The notes under the pieces: generated by a model | Database searches by the model: none | What the model was told of the DNA's origin: nothing | What the model saw: only the letters and a program-made list of their open reading frames with translations | Shown here: positions 1-11,096 of the stretch, one piece after another | Position numbering within the stretch: the stretch's first letter is position 1 | Layout: every line of letters begins with the position of its first letter | Source of the DNA: an uncultured cyanobacterium | GTDB taxonomy: Bacteria > Cyanobacteriota > Cyanobacteriia > PCC-6307 > Cyanobiaceae | Direction: 5' to 3' | DNA length: 64,000 nt | Assembly (NCBI GenBank): GCA_903935205.1 | Contig: CAIZQU010000003.1 | Coordinates: 80,464 to 144,463, forward strand | Program-made: the position numbers and the translations under genes

Positions 1-258
1 AACCAGATCGACCCCGGCGATGGCACCGACGTCGACCTGTTCGAACTCTCCGCCGAAGAGCTGGCCAAGATTTCCACCGTACCCGCCTCCCTCAACGGCG
101 CTCTGGAAGCTCTCAAGGCCGACAAGGATTACCTGCTCGCCGGTGGCGTGTTCACCGAAGACTTCATCGACAACTGGATCGCCCTCAAGTATGAGGAGGT
201 TCAACAGCTGCGCCAGCGGCCCCATCCCCACGAGTTCGTGATGTACTACGACGCCTGA
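1..258 (+). CDS. glnA: Glutamine synthetase type I, C-terminal fragment (5' truncated by window)
   Basis: Frame 1 reads ..[45 protein letters not shown], the characteristic GlnA C-terminus. Confidence 0.93.
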   Translation, partial: NQIDPGDGTDVDLFELSAEELAKISTVPASLNGALEALKADKDYLLAGGVFTEDFIDNWIALKYEEVQQLRQRPHPHEFVMYYDA

Positions 259-439
259 TCTGCGCAACGGCAGCCCCACCCGGTCGGTCCCATCCGAGCT
301 CCGGCCGTGGGGGCTTGCCAAATCTGGGGCTCCGTCCTGGCTCACCACATCACAGCCTCGGGGGAAGGTCGTTCATCGCCTCCCCCCGGGGCTGTCTGCT
401 GGGCTCAACCGATTGCTGGGCTGAACCGATCAGGATCGC

Positions 440-784
440 TCAGGAGGGCATCGCGACCCCTGCTCCATGGGCCTTCAAACCGGCCAGGGCGCAGGCATGG
501 CGGCGCTTGTCGCGGGCATGGCCCTCGGCCCAGCTGGTGATCGGACCGGCGATGCCGGCGGCCTCGCTGGGATCGGCCTGGGCATGGAGGCCGTGCAGAA
601 GACCGTCGCGGCGACGCTCCTCCCGTTGCCTGGAGCGGGCCCAGGCCACATAGAGGCTGTCGCGCGGAACGGCGCCGGACGCTCCGCGGGCCGCACTGGA
701 CTGACCAGCACTGGCCGCAGGGACGGCAGCGGCGCTGGCGGGATTGGAGGATGACATCGGCGGACGGGGGCTCTCTGGGCCCAT
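440..784 (-). CDS. Hypothetical protein
   Basis: Part of ORF 440..934; start MGPESPRPPM assumed; no recognised domain. Confidence 0.45.
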   Translation of the reverse strand: MGPESPRPPMSSSNPASAAAVPAASAGQSSAARGASGAVPRDSLYVAWARSRQREERRRDGLLHGLHAQADPSEAAGIAGPITSWAEGHARDKRRHACALAGLKAHGAGVAMPS

Positions 785-888
785 TCTGTAGCGGTTGCTA
801 CGGATCGCAGGCCCGCCGGAGGCCCTGCTTGAGAATTTGTTGCCCATCACCGCCAGCGGCCCGGAATCGGGTGGCCCTGATCCGGGTA

Positions 889-1155
889 TCATGAGGCCAG
901 CAGCCGCGCCAACAGCAGGCCCAGCCCCCCCCACCGCAGCATCCGCCAGAAGCGTTCACTGGCACTGTCCAGGCTGCGCAGGTTCGGCGGCAGGGGATCG
1001 AGCAAGCGCTGGGCGATGCTCAACTGCTGTCGCCGCCGCCGTTCAGCGCTGCCACTGCCGGAGCGACCGCCAGCGAGGCCGTGGAGGATGGCTATCGCCT
1101 CGATCAGGCGAGGGCCGCTGTGGCCCCTTGGCGGGCGGCGGGGAGCCTGGGGCAT
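889..1155 (-). CDS. Hypothetical small protein with C-terminal hydrophobic helix
   Basis: ORF ends ..RMLRWGGLGLLLARLLAS. Confidence 0.45.
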   Translation of the reverse strand: MPQAPRRPPRGHSGPRLIEAIAILHGLAGGRSGSGSAERRRRQQLSIAQRLLDPLPPNLRSLDSASERFWRMLRWGGLGLLLARLLAS

Positions 1156-1189
1156 GCTCGGATGGGTGGGTCCGGGGGATGGGGGCAGG

Positions 1190-1597
1190 ATGGAGCAGCC
1201 AGCGGCGGGCCGTCCAGTGGATCAAGACCAGGCGGAACAGTGGGACCAGCCGGCGGATGGCCGTCAGGGGTTGCAGGATGGCCAGCGGCAGGATCGCTCT
1301 CCAGGACTGGAGGCCGCTCTGCGGCAGCACTGGCCGGCCAACGCCACCGCCCAGGCAGAAGCGCTCCATCGCCTGCTGACCATCGACGATCGCCAGTGGC
1401 ATGCCCTCAAAGGTCAGCCCTGCCGGCGGGCCGCTGAGCAGCTGGCCGGGGCCCTGGTGCAACTGCTGGCTGGGGCAGGACCCACCGCAGGCCTCTCCAG
1501 CGACGGGCGCCAACGGGCCATCGCCCTTACCCGGTCCGCTCTCGGTTGGCTGGAGGGTGATCTCAGGGACCCGGGTTGCCCATCCCACGGCCGCTGA
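1190..1597 (+). CDS. Cyanobacterial conserved hypothetical (DUF6439-like)
   Basis: ..ALHRLLTIDDRQWHALKGQPCRRAAEQLAGALVQLLAG..ALGWLEGDLRDPGCPSHGR; start uncertain. Confidence 0.6.
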   Translation: MEQPAAGRPVDQDQAEQWDQPADGRQGLQDGQRQDRSPGLEAALRQHWPANATAQAEALHRLLTIDDRQWHALKGQPCRRAAEQLAGALVQLLAGAGPTAGLSSDGRQRAIALTRSALGWLEGDLRDPGCPSHGR

Positions 1598-1988
1598 TCC
1601 GGCGGCGGCTCACCGCCAGCTGCAGGCGGTTGCCGCGGCCACTCCAGCGCACGTCGTCGAAGCAGTGGTGGATCAGGAACAATCCGCGCCCGGAGCGGGC
1701 TTCCACGCATTCAGGAAGGGCAGCACAGCGGCGATCCGGCGGCAGACCCGGACCCTCATCCTGCACCTGCCAGATCAACCAGCGGGGCGTGCTGATCCGT
1801 CGGATCCGCAGACACTTGGCGGGATCACAGCCATTACCGTGCCGCACCGCATTGACCAGCGCTTCGTGCAGTCCGAGCTGCAATTCAGCCAGGGCTGATC
1901 CAGCGCCGACGGGCTCCAGCAGCAGATCCACCAGGGGCGCCAGCTGCAGGGTTGAGGGGGTGATGAAGTCAACCCAGCGCAGGGCCAT
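1563..1988 (-). CDS. Anti-sigma regulatory factor (RsbW-like HATPase_c_2)
   Basis: LQLGLHEALVNAVRHGN..VQDEGPGLPPD..GRGLFLIHHCFDDV motifs of GHKL anti-sigma kinases. Confidence 0.8.
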   Translation of the reverse strand: MALRWVDFITPSTLQLAPLVDLLLEPVGAGSALAELQLGLHEALVNAVRHGNGCDPAKCLRIRRISTPRWLIWQVQDEGPGLPPDRRCAALPECVEARSGRGLFLIHHCFDDVRWSGRGNRLQLAVSRRRISGRGMGNPGP

Positions 1989-2017
1989 CCGGCAGGGGGC
2001 ACGCGGCTGTGTTGACG

Positions 2018-2758
2018 CTAGCCCCCGGTCCCGGTGGAGGCGACGGCCACCCGACGGGCCAGGGCGGGGTGCTGAAGCAGGGCATCGATCAGGCGCACGC
2101 CCCGGAGCTGGTTCACCAGGGGTAGATGGCCCTCGGGCGCCTGCTGACTCCAGGTGAAACCATTGGGGTATCGGGTCCAGATCCCCTCCCGCTTCCAGCC
2201 GAGCCGCTGCCAGAGCTCCTCCCAGCGGCCGCCGCAGGCTGCCAGCAACCTTCCCTGCACCGAGAAGCCGTAGCGGCCCCGCGAATAGACCAACCACAGC
2301 CGATCAAGGCTCTCCAGATCGGCGTCGGGGAAACGGGGCACTTCACTGAAATAGACATAACCCCGCCGCCGGGCCGGTTCACCGGCCAGTTGCCGGAGAT
2401 GCTCGCTGGTCAGCCGGTCCGCGGCCTCAAAGTCCTGATGGAGAAGCCGATCCTGCAGGGGGGCGTAGTCGAGACCGGCGGCGCTGGGGGCCACCAGCCA
2501 CCCCTCGGGGTAGCGGCGCCGCAGGGCCTCGGCCCGCTCGCCTTCGGCGACCAGGAGCTGCAGCAGAAATCCAGCGGCCCAGTCATCGCCTGTGGCATCA
2601 AAGCCGTCGAGGCGCTCCTCGATCAGGGGCAGCAGTTCAGTGCGCCTCTCCTCGAGGCTGGCGATCAGGGAGCGCCGCGCGCGCGCCGAACCGGCGCTGA
2701 AGCGCTCGAGCAGCTGGTCGGCGGCGATGCGACGGGAAACCGGTGAACCGGAGAGCAT
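2018..2758 (-). CDS. gun4: GUN4 domain-containing protein
   Basis: ARM-like N-terminus and GUN4 core ([42 protein letters not shown]). Confidence 0.85.
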   Translation of the reverse strand: MLSGSPVSRRIAADQLLERFSAGSARARRSLIASLEERRTELLPLIEERLDGFDATGDDWAAGFLLQLLVAEGERAEALRRRYPEGWLVAPSAAGLDYAPLQDRLLHQDFEAADRLTSEHLRQLAGEPARRRGYVYFSEVPRFPDADLESLDRLWLVYSRGRYGFSVQGRLLAACGGRWEELWQRLGWKREGIWTRYPNGFTWSQQAPEGHLPLVNQLRGVRLIDALLQHPALARRVAVASTGTGG

Positions 2759-2876
2759 CGGGGAGGGCCGGTCGGAGGACCATCGGGCTGGAGGCCACTA
2801 TGTCAGCTCGATTCCACAGCCGCAGCCCTGGGCAGAGGGATCGCAACTGCCTAGGATCTGGGTTTGCGCGAGTGCC

Positions 2877-3257
2877 ATGGCCGCCGCCATTCAGTTCTTC
2901 CGGGGAGTGGAGGAGCCGGTCGTGCCCGACATCCGACTGACCCGCTCGCGCGATGGGCGCACCGGCCAGGCCCTGTTCGTGTTCGACGAACCCGACGCCC
3001 TGTCGCCCGAATCCCTCGGCGACATCACCGGGATGTTCATGGTCGATGAAGAAGGGGAGCTGGTCACGCGGGAGGTGAAAGCCAGGTTCGTCAATGGCAA
3101 GCCAAGCGCCCTGGAAGCGACCTACACCTGGAAGACACCGGAAGATTTCGAGCGATTCATGCGCTTTGCCCAGCGCTACGCCGAAAGCCACGACCTCGGA
3201 TTCGCCGGTTCAGCCACAAGTGACCAGGACGACACCGCTGGGTCTGAGGATCGGTGA
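2877..3257 (+). CDS. psb28: Photosystem II assembly/reaction centre protein Psb28
   Basis: [64 protein letters not shown]. Confidence 0.92.
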   Translation: MAAAIQFFRGVEEPVVPDIRLTRSRDGRTGQALFVFDEPDALSPESLGDITGMFMVDEEGELVTREVKARFVNGKPSALEATYTWKTPEDFERFMRFAQRYAESHDLGFAGSATSDQDDTAGSEDR

Positions 3258-4357
3258 GCTTCGGGCGCTGGCTGGGACTGATCGCCCTAATCGGGGCGCT
3301 GGTGCTGCTCTGGAGCCTGCGCGATGCCCTCGTGCTGCTGTTTGCGGCGGTGGTCCTGGCGATGGCCCTATGCACCCTGGTGGGTGCGATCCAGCGGCGG
3401 CTTGGCTGCCGACGCCCCCTGGCCCTGCTGTTGGCCCTGCTGGCGGTGCTCGTGCTGGCGGCGCTCGCCCTGGCGGTGATCGTGCCACCCTTCGTGGAGC
3501 AGTTCGAGGAGCTGCTTCACAAACTGCCCGAGGCCTGGAATGAGCTGCTGGAGCTGCTCGGCCAGGGGTTGAGCGCCCTGACCAGCATGATCTACGGCAG
3601 CAATGATGGCGTGCCGGCCTGGCTGCGCAGCGTTGACAGCGCCAGGGCAGGGGCTGCCACCGCCAGCCTGGGGGGCGGCATGAGTGGCTGGACCGGAAGG
3701 ATCCTCGGCCTGGCTGGCAACCTTGGCACCGCCCTGCTTCAGACCCTGTTTGTTGTGGCGGTGGCCCTGATGATCACCGCCCAACCCGTGGCCTATCGGG
3801 AGGTCCTGCTGCAACTGGTGCCCTCCTTCTATCGCCGGCGCGCCCGCGAGGTGCTGCTGCAATGCGGCGAGGCCCTGAGCGCCTGGATGGGCGGGGTGCT
3901 GATCAGCTCCCTCTGCGTCGGCAGCCTGGCGGCGATCGGCCTGTCACTGCTGGGCGTGCGTCTCGTGGCCGCCAACGCCCTGCTGGCCGGCACCCTGAAC
4001 ATCATCCCCAACGTCGGACCCACGCTCAGCACCCTGTTCCCGATGTCGGTGGCGCTGCTGGAATCCCCCTGGAAATCGCTGGCGGTCCTTGCCCTCTATG
4101 TGGTGGTGCAGAACCTGGAGAGCTATGTGATCACCCCCTCGGTGATGCACCACCAGCTCAAGCTGCTGCCTGGTCTCACCCTCATGGCTCAGCTGTTGTT
4201 CACGGTGCTGTTCGGGCCCCTGGGACTGCTGCTGGCCCTGCCCCTGGCGGTCTGTCTGCAGGTGATCCTGCGGGAGGTGGTGATTCGCGATGTGCTGGAC
4301 CGCTGGAGCCCGCCCGGCGCCACTCCCCCGATCCTTGCCGGGGAGGATCCCGCATGA
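3254..4357 (+). CDS. AI-2E family transporter (PerM-like)
   Basis: Multi-TM ORF with ..[47 protein letters not shown]. Confidence 0.85.
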   Translation: MSFGRWLGLIALIGALVLLWSLRDALVLLFAAVVLAMALCTLVGAIQRRLGCRRPLALLLALLAVLVLAALALAVIVPPFVEQFEELLHKLPEAWNELLELLGQGLSALTSMIYGSNDGVPAWLRSVDSARAGAATASLGGGMSGWTGRILGLAGNLGTALLQTLFVVAVALMITAQPVAYREVLLQLVPSFYRRRAREVLLQCGEALSAWMGGVLISSLCVGSLAAIGLSLLGVRLVAANALLAGTLNIIPNVGPTLSTLFPMSVALLESPWKSLAVLALYVVVQNLESYVITPSVMHHQLKLLPGLTLMAQLLFTVLFGPLGLLLALPLAVCLQVILREVVIRDVLDRWSPPGATPPILAGEDPA

Positions 4358-5451
4358 GCGGCCGCACCCTGCTCGGGTGCATCGCCCTGGTGGTCCTGGG
4401 ACTGCTGGCCTGGGAACTGCGCTGGGTGCTGCTGGTGCTGTTCGGGGCCGTGGTGCTGGCGGTGGCTCTGGATGTGCCCATCACCCTGCTGCGGCGAGTC
4501 CTGCCCCTGGGGAGGCCAGCGGCCCTGCTCCTGGTGACCGGCAGCCTGCTGGTGCTGAGCTGGCTGCTCACGGCCCTGCTGCTTCCCGAACTGCTGGAGC
4601 AGATCGAGGTGCTGAGCCACCTGATCCCCCAGGTACCGGAGCGACTGAATGCTCTCCTGGTGCGGCTTCCCAAATTGCGGGAGCTGGGGGGAGGATTGAT
4701 CGAGGGACTGTTCGACGGCAGCAGCTGGGCCCAGCTGAAACCCTTCGGCAGCCAGCTGCTGGATGTGGCGGGAGGGGCGGCGAACAGCACGATCCAGGTG
4801 CTGCTGATCGCACTGCTGGCGGTGCTGCTGGCCCTCGATCCGCGCAGCCACCAGAAGCTGGTGGTGGCCGCCACCCCCCGCTTCTATCGCCCCCGCATCC
4901 AGATGCTGCTGGGGGAGTGCCGGGAGGCCCTGGGGGGGTGGCTGGCGGGCATGACCCTCTCGGCCACGGTGGTCTTCCTGACCACCTGGGCCGGACTGGC
5001 CCTGCTGCGGGTGCCCCTGGCCCTGCTGAGCGCCCTGGTCTGCGCCCTGCTCACCTTCGTGCCCACGGTCGGGCCGACCGCCGGCACCCTGTTGCCGATG
5101 GCTGTGGCCCTGCTGCTGGTCTCCCCGGCCAAGATGGTGCAGGTGGTGATCCTGCGGATGGTGCTGCAGATTCTCGAAGCCTTTGTGCTGACACCCCTGC
5201 TGCTCAGCCGAACGGTCAATCTGCTGCCAACCGTGGCCCTGATGGCCCAGCTTTGCCTGGGGGCCCTGCTCGGTCTGCCTGGCCTGCTGCTGGCCCTGCC
5301 CCTGGTGGTGGTGCTGCAGGTGATCTGCGAGGAGGTGTTGGTGCGCGACGTGATGGACCGCTGGAATCCTCCGCTGCCGCAATGGGGCAGCCATGCCGTA
5401 GCCATGGCATCGGAAGCCGCGAAACCTGATCGCTGCAGCGATGGCGAGTGA
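4354..5451 (+). CDS. AI-2E family transporter (PerM-like), second tandem paralogue
   Basis: [61 protein letters not shown]; overlaps previous stop (ATGA). Confidence 0.85.
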   Translation: MSGRTLLGCIALVVLGLLAWELRWVLLVLFGAVVLAVALDVPITLLRRVLPLGRPAALLLVTGSLLVLSWLLTALLLPELLEQIEVLSHLIPQVPERLNALLVRLPKLRELGGGLIEGLFDGSSWAQLKPFGSQLLDVAGGAANSTIQVLLIALLAVLLALDPRSHQKLVVAATPRFYRPRIQMLLGECREALGGWLAGMTLSATVVFLTTWAGLALLRVPLALLSALVCALLTFVPTVGPTAGTLLPMAVALLLVSPAKMVQVVILRMVLQILEAFVLTPLLLSRTVNLLPTVALMAQLCLGALLGLPGLLLALPLVVVLQVICEEVLVRDVMDRWNPPLPQWGSHAVAMASEAAKPDRCSDGE

Positions 5452-5502
5452 AGCCGACGGGTTGGAAGAGCAAGACTGCTGACCGGACCGACGGCCGCTG
5501 GT

Positions 5503-5736
5503 TCAGCCTCGGTACCGGCGCCAGAGCGAGGGTGCGAACAGCAGAACCACAACGGCCAGGGGGTGGTGGCGGATCGCCTCGGCCAGGGCCGTGAGGGTGA
5601 AATGGTCGCTCAACAGTTGCAGGTCAACCCGCAGGTCCAGGAAAGCCAGAAGGCAGAGCAACAGGGGAACGATGCGCCCCCCCCTGCGGCGCGGCAGGGG
5701 ATCGGTGGAGGGCAGACCGACACTGGTGGGGATCAT
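5503..5736 (-). CDS. Conserved cyanobacterial hypothetical downstream of secF
   Basis: ORF overlapping the secF stop by 4 bp, same strand. Confidence 0.55.
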   Translation of the reverse strand: MIPTSVGLPSTDPLPRRRGGRIVPLLLCLLAFLDLRVDLQLLSDHFTLTALAEAIRHHPLAVVVLLFAPSLWRRYRG

Positions 5737-6704
5737 CGGGACACCAGCAGAGGGATCAGAGTTGGGGCGATGCCGATGCTCGACCAGCTGCCGACGGCGA
5801 TCCCCACGGTGAGCGCGACAGCGAACCAGAACAGACTGCTGCCACCAAAGAAGATCAGGGCGAGCAGGGGAAGCAGGGTGGTGAGAGAGGTGTAGAGGGA
5901 TCGGGTGAGGGTGGCATCAACGGCCACATCGACCTGTTCCGTCAGCGGCAGATGGGCCAGGGTGCGTCGCTGCTCTCGGATCCGGTCGAACACCACCACG
6001 GTGTCAGTCACGGAATAGCCGGCAACGGTGATCAAGGAAACGGCGAACAGGGAGTCGACCTCAATGCCCCGCAGCAGCCCCAACCAGGCGAACAGCCCGC
6101 AGGTGATCAAGACGTCATGGGCCAGGCAGACCAGGGCCAGAAACGCGAAGACACCGCTGTAGCGAGCGCTGATATAGACCGCAATCGCGGCAAAGCTCAC
6201 CAGCAGGGAGATCAGACTGCCCCGCAGCAGCCGCGACCCCAGGGTGGGCCCGATCGTGTCGATGCCGGTGCCGCTGGGCAGCAACGGTCCGGCCTGCTGC
6301 TCCAGGCTCTGCAACACCGTGGAGGCCTGCTCGGCGCTGAGGGCCGGCAGCCGCAGCAGCAGCGATCGACCCTGATCGAGCACCTGAACACTGGTGGCCC
6401 CGAGATTGGGGGGCTGCTCACCGTCGGCCGCCTTGAGGGTGATGGCCGCCACCTGACGCTGAATCTCGGGAGCCGTGATCGGCGAGCAGGGGGACGGCTG
6501 GGGGGCGACGCCGCAGTTGCGCACCACCTGAATCTGGGTGCCACCGGTGAAATCGAGTCCCGGCTTCAGGGGAAGTCGAATCGAGGGATGGAACCAGCAC
6601 AGGATCAGTCCCAACAGGCTGAGCAGACAGGCCAGCCCGGAGCCGATCCAGGCCAGCAGGCGATAGCGGCTGATGCGGAAGCGGGGAGCGGGCAGGTCGG
6701 TCAC
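5733..6704 (-). CDS. secF: Protein translocase subunit SecF
   Basis: GLDFTGGTQIQV.., ..ISARYSGVFAFLALVCLAHDVLIT.., ..VTDTVVVFDRIRE.. Confidence 0.95.
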   Translation of the reverse strand: MTDLPAPRFRISRYRLLAWIGSGLACLLSLLGLILCWFHPSIRLPLKPGLDFTGGTQIQVVRNCGVAPQPSPCSPITAPEIQRQVAAITLKAADGEQPPNLGATSVQVLDQGRSLLLRLPALSAEQASTVLQSLEQQAGPLLPSGTGIDTIGPTLGSRLLRGSLISLLVSFAAIAVYISARYSGVFAFLALVCLAHDVLITCGLFAWLGLLRGIEVDSLFAVSLITVAGYSVTDTVVVFDRIREQRRTLAHLPLTEQVDVAVDATLTRSLYTSLTTLLPLLALIFFGGSSLFWFAVALTVGIAVGSWSSIGIAPTLIPLLVSR

Positions 6705-6720
6705 GGCAGGGGCGAGGGTC

Positions 6721-8229
6721 TCAGGCGGCGCCAGCGGAACGCTGACGACCGGGAAGGAAGTAGGTGGGGCGGCGCAGGGCCGGGTAGCTCATCAACAGCC
6801 GCAGCAGCGTGCGGGTGCAGGTCAGGGCGGTGAACAGGCTGAGCAGTAGACCGATCGCGAGGGTCACGGCAAACCCCTTGACCAGGCCCGTGCCGAGCAG
6901 AAACAGGGCCACACAGCTGATCAGACCGGTGACATGGCCATCGACGATCGATGAAAAGGCGAGGGCAAAACCGCTGTCGATCGAGCGAATCAGGGTATTG
7001 CCGGAACGAAGCTCCTCCTTGACCCGCTCAAAGATCAGCACATTGGCATCGACCGCCATCCCCACCGAGAGGATGAATCCAGCGATACCAGGCAGGGTCA
7101 GGGTGACGGGGATCAGGGCATAGATCGCCAGGTTGAACAGGGCATAGAGGCTCAGGGCGATCACCGCCACCACGCCGGGAAGGCGGTAAACGAGCACCAT
7201 GAACAGAGCCACCAGCAGCAGGCCGGCGATGCCGGCGATCAGGCTGGAGCGGATGTTCTCGGCGCCGAGGGTTGGGCCGACCGTGCGCACCTCGACGATC
7301 TTGACGGGCAGGGGCAGGGAGCCGCCGCGCAGCTGAACTTCGAGGTCGCGCGCTTCCTCGGCCGTGAAGTTGCCGGTGATCGATGCGGCGCCACCGGTGA
7401 TGCCCGCCGCCCGGAATTCAGGGCCAACGGTGGCCTCGCTGATCGAACGACCATCGAGCACGATGCCCAGCAGGCGCCCGGTGCCAGCGATCGACTGGGT
7501 CAGGGTTGCGAACTTCTCACCACCCACACGGTTGAATCCCAGCGTCACTTCCCAGGCCTGGCCGGTGCGGTCCTGGGTGCGGCCGGCGCTGGTCAGGTCT
7601 TTACCGGTGAGGGCGGCCGGCTCGTAAAGGGCGAGGATGCGGCGATTGGTCTCAGCCCACAGGGCCTCAAGCTGCTCAATCTCATCGCTACCGGGCGGGA
7701 TGGTGAGACCAAGGGAGCGGAAAGCGGCCGCCCGCTCCTCATCCTTGAGCTCGGGTTTGGGCCGGGGCTGACCTGGGGATGGGTTCGCAGAGTCCGACAG
7801 GGCCCCGGGTCGCCTGGAGGCGATCACCGCATCCAGCTGACGCTTGAGGGGCAACAACCCCTCCATCGCCTTCTCGGTGCCGGCCCTCTGGGCGCGGAAT
7901 TCAAGGAGGGCCGTACTGCCCAGGACCTTGGCGGCGCGGCTGGGATCCTGCTCGCCGGGGAGCTGCAGCACCAGCTGATCGCTGCCCACCGTCTGCAGGG
8001 TGGATTCGGCCACCCCGAGGCCATTGATGCGGCGCTCCAGCACATCCTTGACCGCCTCAAGCTGCTCCTTGTCGACGCTGCGGATCTCACCAGCAGGCAT
8101 CACCTGCAGAGTGAGCTGGCTGCCGCCCCGCAGATCGAGACCAAGCTGGAGGCCATTGCTGGCCAGAAGGGCCCCAGCACCGATGGCCAGAGCCAGGATC
8201 AGGGCAAACCACCCCTGTTGACGTGCCAT
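6721..8229 (-). CDS. secD: Protein translocase subunit SecD
   Basis: LGLDLRGGSQLTLQV.., ..GFILSVGMAVDANVLIFERVKEELR.. Confidence 0.96.
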   Translation of the reverse strand: MARQQGWFALILALAIGAGALLASNGLQLGLDLRGGSQLTLQVMPAGEIRSVDKEQLEAVKDVLERRINGLGVAESTLQTVGSDQLVLQLPGEQDPSRAAKVLGSTALLEFRAQRAGTEKAMEGLLPLKRQLDAVIASRRPGALSDSANPSPGQPRPKPELKDEERAAAFRSLGLTIPPGSDEIEQLEALWAETNRRILALYEPAALTGKDLTSAGRTQDRTGQAWEVTLGFNRVGGEKFATLTQSIAGTGRLLGIVLDGRSISEATVGPEFRAAGITGGAASITGNFTAEEARDLEVQLRGGSLPLPVKIVEVRTVGPTLGAENIRSSLIAGIAGLLLVALFMVLVYRLPGVVAVIALSLYALFNLAIYALIPVTLTLPGIAGFILSVGMAVDANVLIFERVKEELRSGNTLIRSIDSGFALAFSSIVDGHVTGLISCVALFLLGTGLVKGFAVTLAIGLLLSLFTALTCTRTLLRLLMSYPALRRPTYFLPGRQRSAGAA

Positions 8230-8232
8230 GGC

Positions 8233-9216
8233 TCAGAGGGAACCGCCGACGATCTGACGGGCGGCCTGAACAATCTGGTTGGGCTGAATGATCGTCAGGT
8301 TTTCGAGGGTGCCGTTGTAAGGGGTCGGGATGTCCTGGGAGGAGAGGCGCAGGGGGCGGGCGTCCAGATCATCGAAGCAGTGCTCGGTGATCAACGCCAG
8401 CAGCTCGGCGCCGATGCCGCCGGTCTTCATGCATTCCTCGACCACGATCACACGGTGGGTTTTGCGGATGGAGGCGCAGATGGTGTCCAGATCAAAGGGC
8501 TTGAGGCTGATCAGATCGATCAGTTCCACATCGATGCCCTCCGCCTCGAGCTGCTCAACAGCCTTGAGGCAGTGGTGACGCATGCGCGAATAGGTGAGAA
8601 TGGTTAGATCGCTGCCCTGGCGCACGACCTCAGCCTGATCGAGGGCGCAGATGTAATCGCCTTCAGGGATGGTTTCGCTGAGGTTGTAGAGAAGCACATG
8701 CTCGAAAAAGAGCACGGGATTATTGTCCCTGATGGCCGCCTTCATCAGACCCTTGGCATTGGTGGGTGTGCTGACGGCCACGATTTTGATGCCGGGTACG
8801 GCATGGAAATAGGCCTCCAGCCGCTGGCTGTGCTCCGCTCCGAGCTGGCGCCCGACACCACCGGGACCACGCACCACCGCCGGGATCGTGTAGTTGCCAC
8901 CGCTGGTGTAGCGCAGCATGCCCATGTTGTTGGAAATCTGGTTGAAGGCCAACAACAAGAACCCCATGTTCATCCCTTCAACAATCGGTCGCAGACCGGT
9001 CATCGCCGCTCCCACAGCCATGCCGGTGAAGCTGTTCTCAGCGATCGGCGTATCGAGAACCCTCAGCTCGCCGTATTTTTCGCAGAGATCCTTGGTGACC
9101 TTGTAGGAACCGCCGTAGTGCCCGACGTCCTCACCCATCACGCAGACATGGGGATCGCGGGCCATCTCTTCATCGATGGCCTCGCGCAGAGCGTTGAACA
9201 GCAGGGTTTCGGCCAC
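8233..9216 (-). CDS. pdhB: Pyruvate dehydrogenase E1 component subunit beta
   Basis: [44 protein letters not shown].. Confidence 0.96.
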   Translation of the reverse strand: MAETLLFNALREAIDEEMARDPHVCVMGEDVGHYGGSYKVTKDLCEKYGELRVLDTPIAENSFTGMAVGAAMTGLRPIVEGMNMGFLLLAFNQISNNMGMLRYTSGGNYTIPAVVRGPGGVGRQLGAEHSQRLEAYFHAVPGIKIVAVSTPTNAKGLMKAAIRDNNPVLFFEHVLLYNLSETIPEGDYICALDQAEVVRQGSDLTILTYSRMRHHCLKAVEQLEAEGIDVELIDLISLKPFDLDTICASIRKTHRVIVVEECMKTGGIGAELLALITEHCFDDLDARPLRLSSQDIPTPYNGTLENLTIIQPNQIVQAARQIVGGSL

Positions 9217-9377
9217 GGTGCGTTCGCCGGGATCGCGGCCAACCTATCTCAGGCCCGGCAGCCGAACGACCGTCGAGGGTGGGCGCCCCATGGCATTCGC
9301 CTGGGCGCGAAACACGGCTGCGGCAGGGCCGAGGGCTCAGCTGCCCGCATCTTCAGGGGGAAAGGGTGCCAGGGAGC

Positions 9378-9473
9378 TCAACCGCCCGCGGCAAAGGTGC
9401 TGAGCAACAGCACCGAGAGCAGCATCCCTGGGAGCAGCAGCGCCACCAGAAGGCCGAGGTCGTGGGGGGTCAT
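9378..9473 (-). CDS. Putative 31-aa single-TM peptide (MTPHDLGLLVALLLPGMLLSVLLLSTFAAGG)
   Basis: Read manually; below the ORF-track cutoff; lies between the DUF3082 gene and pdhB on the same strand, 27 nt after the upstream stop. Confidence 0.45.
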   Translation of the reverse strand: MTPHDLGLLVALLLPGMLLSVLLLSTFAAGG

Positions 9474-9500
9474 GGCCCATCGGGGGGAATGGCCTGAACC

Positions 9501-9908
9501 CTAGGCAGGGGTGCCGTTACGCGCTTGTCCGAGCGAGCGCAGGAACACCAGCAGCAGACCAAGGGCGACGAAAGCGAAGCTGAAGGTGGCCAGAAAGCTC
9601 ATCCCCACGATCATGGTCTTCAGGGCCGTGGCGATGCTTTGGGCCACCCGGGCCTCGTAATGCGGCGGGTGGAGGGCGTAGTAGGTCACCACCTTGCGGC
9701 TGAGCCCCAGACAAAGCCAGGCCAGGGCCCCGCTGGTCAGGGCGCCGCTGAGGAAGGAGAGCGGCCCCTTGCGGGGGGTGGACGGGGCAGGCACGCCGGC
9801 GCCGTCGGAGGCGAAGCCGGCGGTCGACGCAGGATCAGAATCGCGGATGGAGGTCGGGTCCGAGTCGGAGACCGGGACCGCTGGAAGCTCGGCGCTGGGC
9901 TCGCTCAT
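9501..9908 (-). CDS. DUF3082 domain-containing membrane protein
   Basis: ..[72 protein letters not shown].. Confidence 0.8.
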   Translation of the reverse strand: MSEPSAELPAVPVSDSDPTSIRDSDPASTAGFASDGAGVPAPSTPRKGPLSFLSGALTSGALAWLCLGLSRKVVTYYALHPPHYEARVAQSIATALKTMIVGMSFLATFSFAFVALGLLLVFLRSLGQARNGTPA

Positions 9909-10891
9909 GGGGTCGTGCCGGAGGTCTCCAGGCTGGCACCACCAGCTCGGCAACGGCAGCACCAGGCCTCGAAGCCGGCGGCGGCGAGGTCGGCCGCCAG
10001 GCGGCCATGGGCGGCGGTGGCGGCGGCGGCATCGGCGAAGAGGGCGAACAGACTCGGTCCGGAGCCACTCATCGCCACCGCCAGGACCTGGGGCGCCTGG
10101 CGGAGCAGCCGCAGCCCCTCACCGACGCTGGCGACCTCCGGTTCGACCACCGCCTGCAGGTCATTGCGCAGGGGAGGCAGGGCAGCGCCGGAGGCCAGGG
10201 CCGCCACCAGGGGCCCCTGGCGCAGGGCCTGGCGGCGCTGCTCGAAGTCGGACTCCCGCTCCAGATAAAAATCGCCGCGCAGCTCCCGGCAACGGCCGAA
10301 GGCCCAGGGGGTGGACACGCTGGCCTGGGGGTGCTTGATCAACAGCACCCCCAGGCCCGGCCTCACCCCGACGGCCTGCTCAGAGGCCGGGAGGCCATCG
10401 CCAGCCGGGGGCAGGGCCGGCTCGAGCCGCTCGCCCCGACCGAAGCAGAGGCGGGTGCCGCCCTCCAGGCAGAAGGGCATGTCGGAACCGAGCTCGGCCG
10501 CCATGGCCAGCAGATCGGCGGCGCCGAAGCCGCAGCCCCACAGGGCGTTGAGCCCCACCAGGGTGGCGGCGCCATCGCTGGAGCCCCCCGCCAGGCCGGC
10601 CCCGATCGGAATCCGTTTGCCCAGCTCGATCCGGGCCCCGAGTTCCGGCAGGGCAGCTCGACGGCGCAGCAGCTCAGCGGCGCGCACCACCAGATTGTCG
10701 CCGCCGGTGCTCAGGCCGGGAGCATCGCAGACCAGGGTGATGCGCCCATCGGCCGTGGGAGTGCAGAGCAGGCGATCGGCCAGATCGAGGGTCTGCATCA
10801 CCATCGCCAGCTCGTGATAGCCGTCGGGCCGCAGACCCAGGACCTCCAGGTGGAGATTGATCTTGGCGGGGGCCACAACGGTGATGGTCAT
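9905..10891 (-). CDS. ispE: 4-diphosphocytidyl-2-C-methyl-D-erythritol kinase
   Basis: [47 protein letters not shown].. Confidence 0.95.
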   Translation of the reverse strand: MTITVVAPAKINLHLEVLGLRPDGYHELAMVMQTLDLADRLLCTPTADGRITLVCDAPGLSTGGDNLVVRAAELLRRRAALPELGARIELGKRIPIGAGLAGGSSDGAATLVGLNALWGCGFGAADLLAMAAELGSDMPFCLEGGTRLCFGRGERLEPALPPAGDGLPASEQAVGVRPGLGVLLIKHPQASVSTPWAFGRCRELRGDFYLERESDFEQRRQALRQGPLVAALASGAALPPLRNDLQAVVEPEVASVGEGLRLLRQAPQVLAVAMSGSGPSLFALFADAAAATAAHGRLAADLAAAGFEAWCCRCRAGGASLETSGTTP

Positions 10892-11096
10892 CGGCGCTGC
10901 AGAGGGCTGGAATCGGGGCTGGCAAGGGCTGGCCGACGCAGCCATCATCCGCTGCCACCCAGCCGGCCGCTGGGTCCCAACCGGCACGGGCGAGGTGAAG
11001 CCTGCGCCCACTCGCCGCCTCGGGCCGCTGGGGTTCTGGCCGGCACGCTCCCATCACCCCCGGCAATCCCCCAGGGCCACCGGGAAGGCGGTGCTG

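Noticed and set aside
4189-5394. 401-aa Gln/His-rich minus ORF
   Set aside because: Antisense of the AI-2E transporter; composition typical of reverse-complemented Leu-rich TM codons
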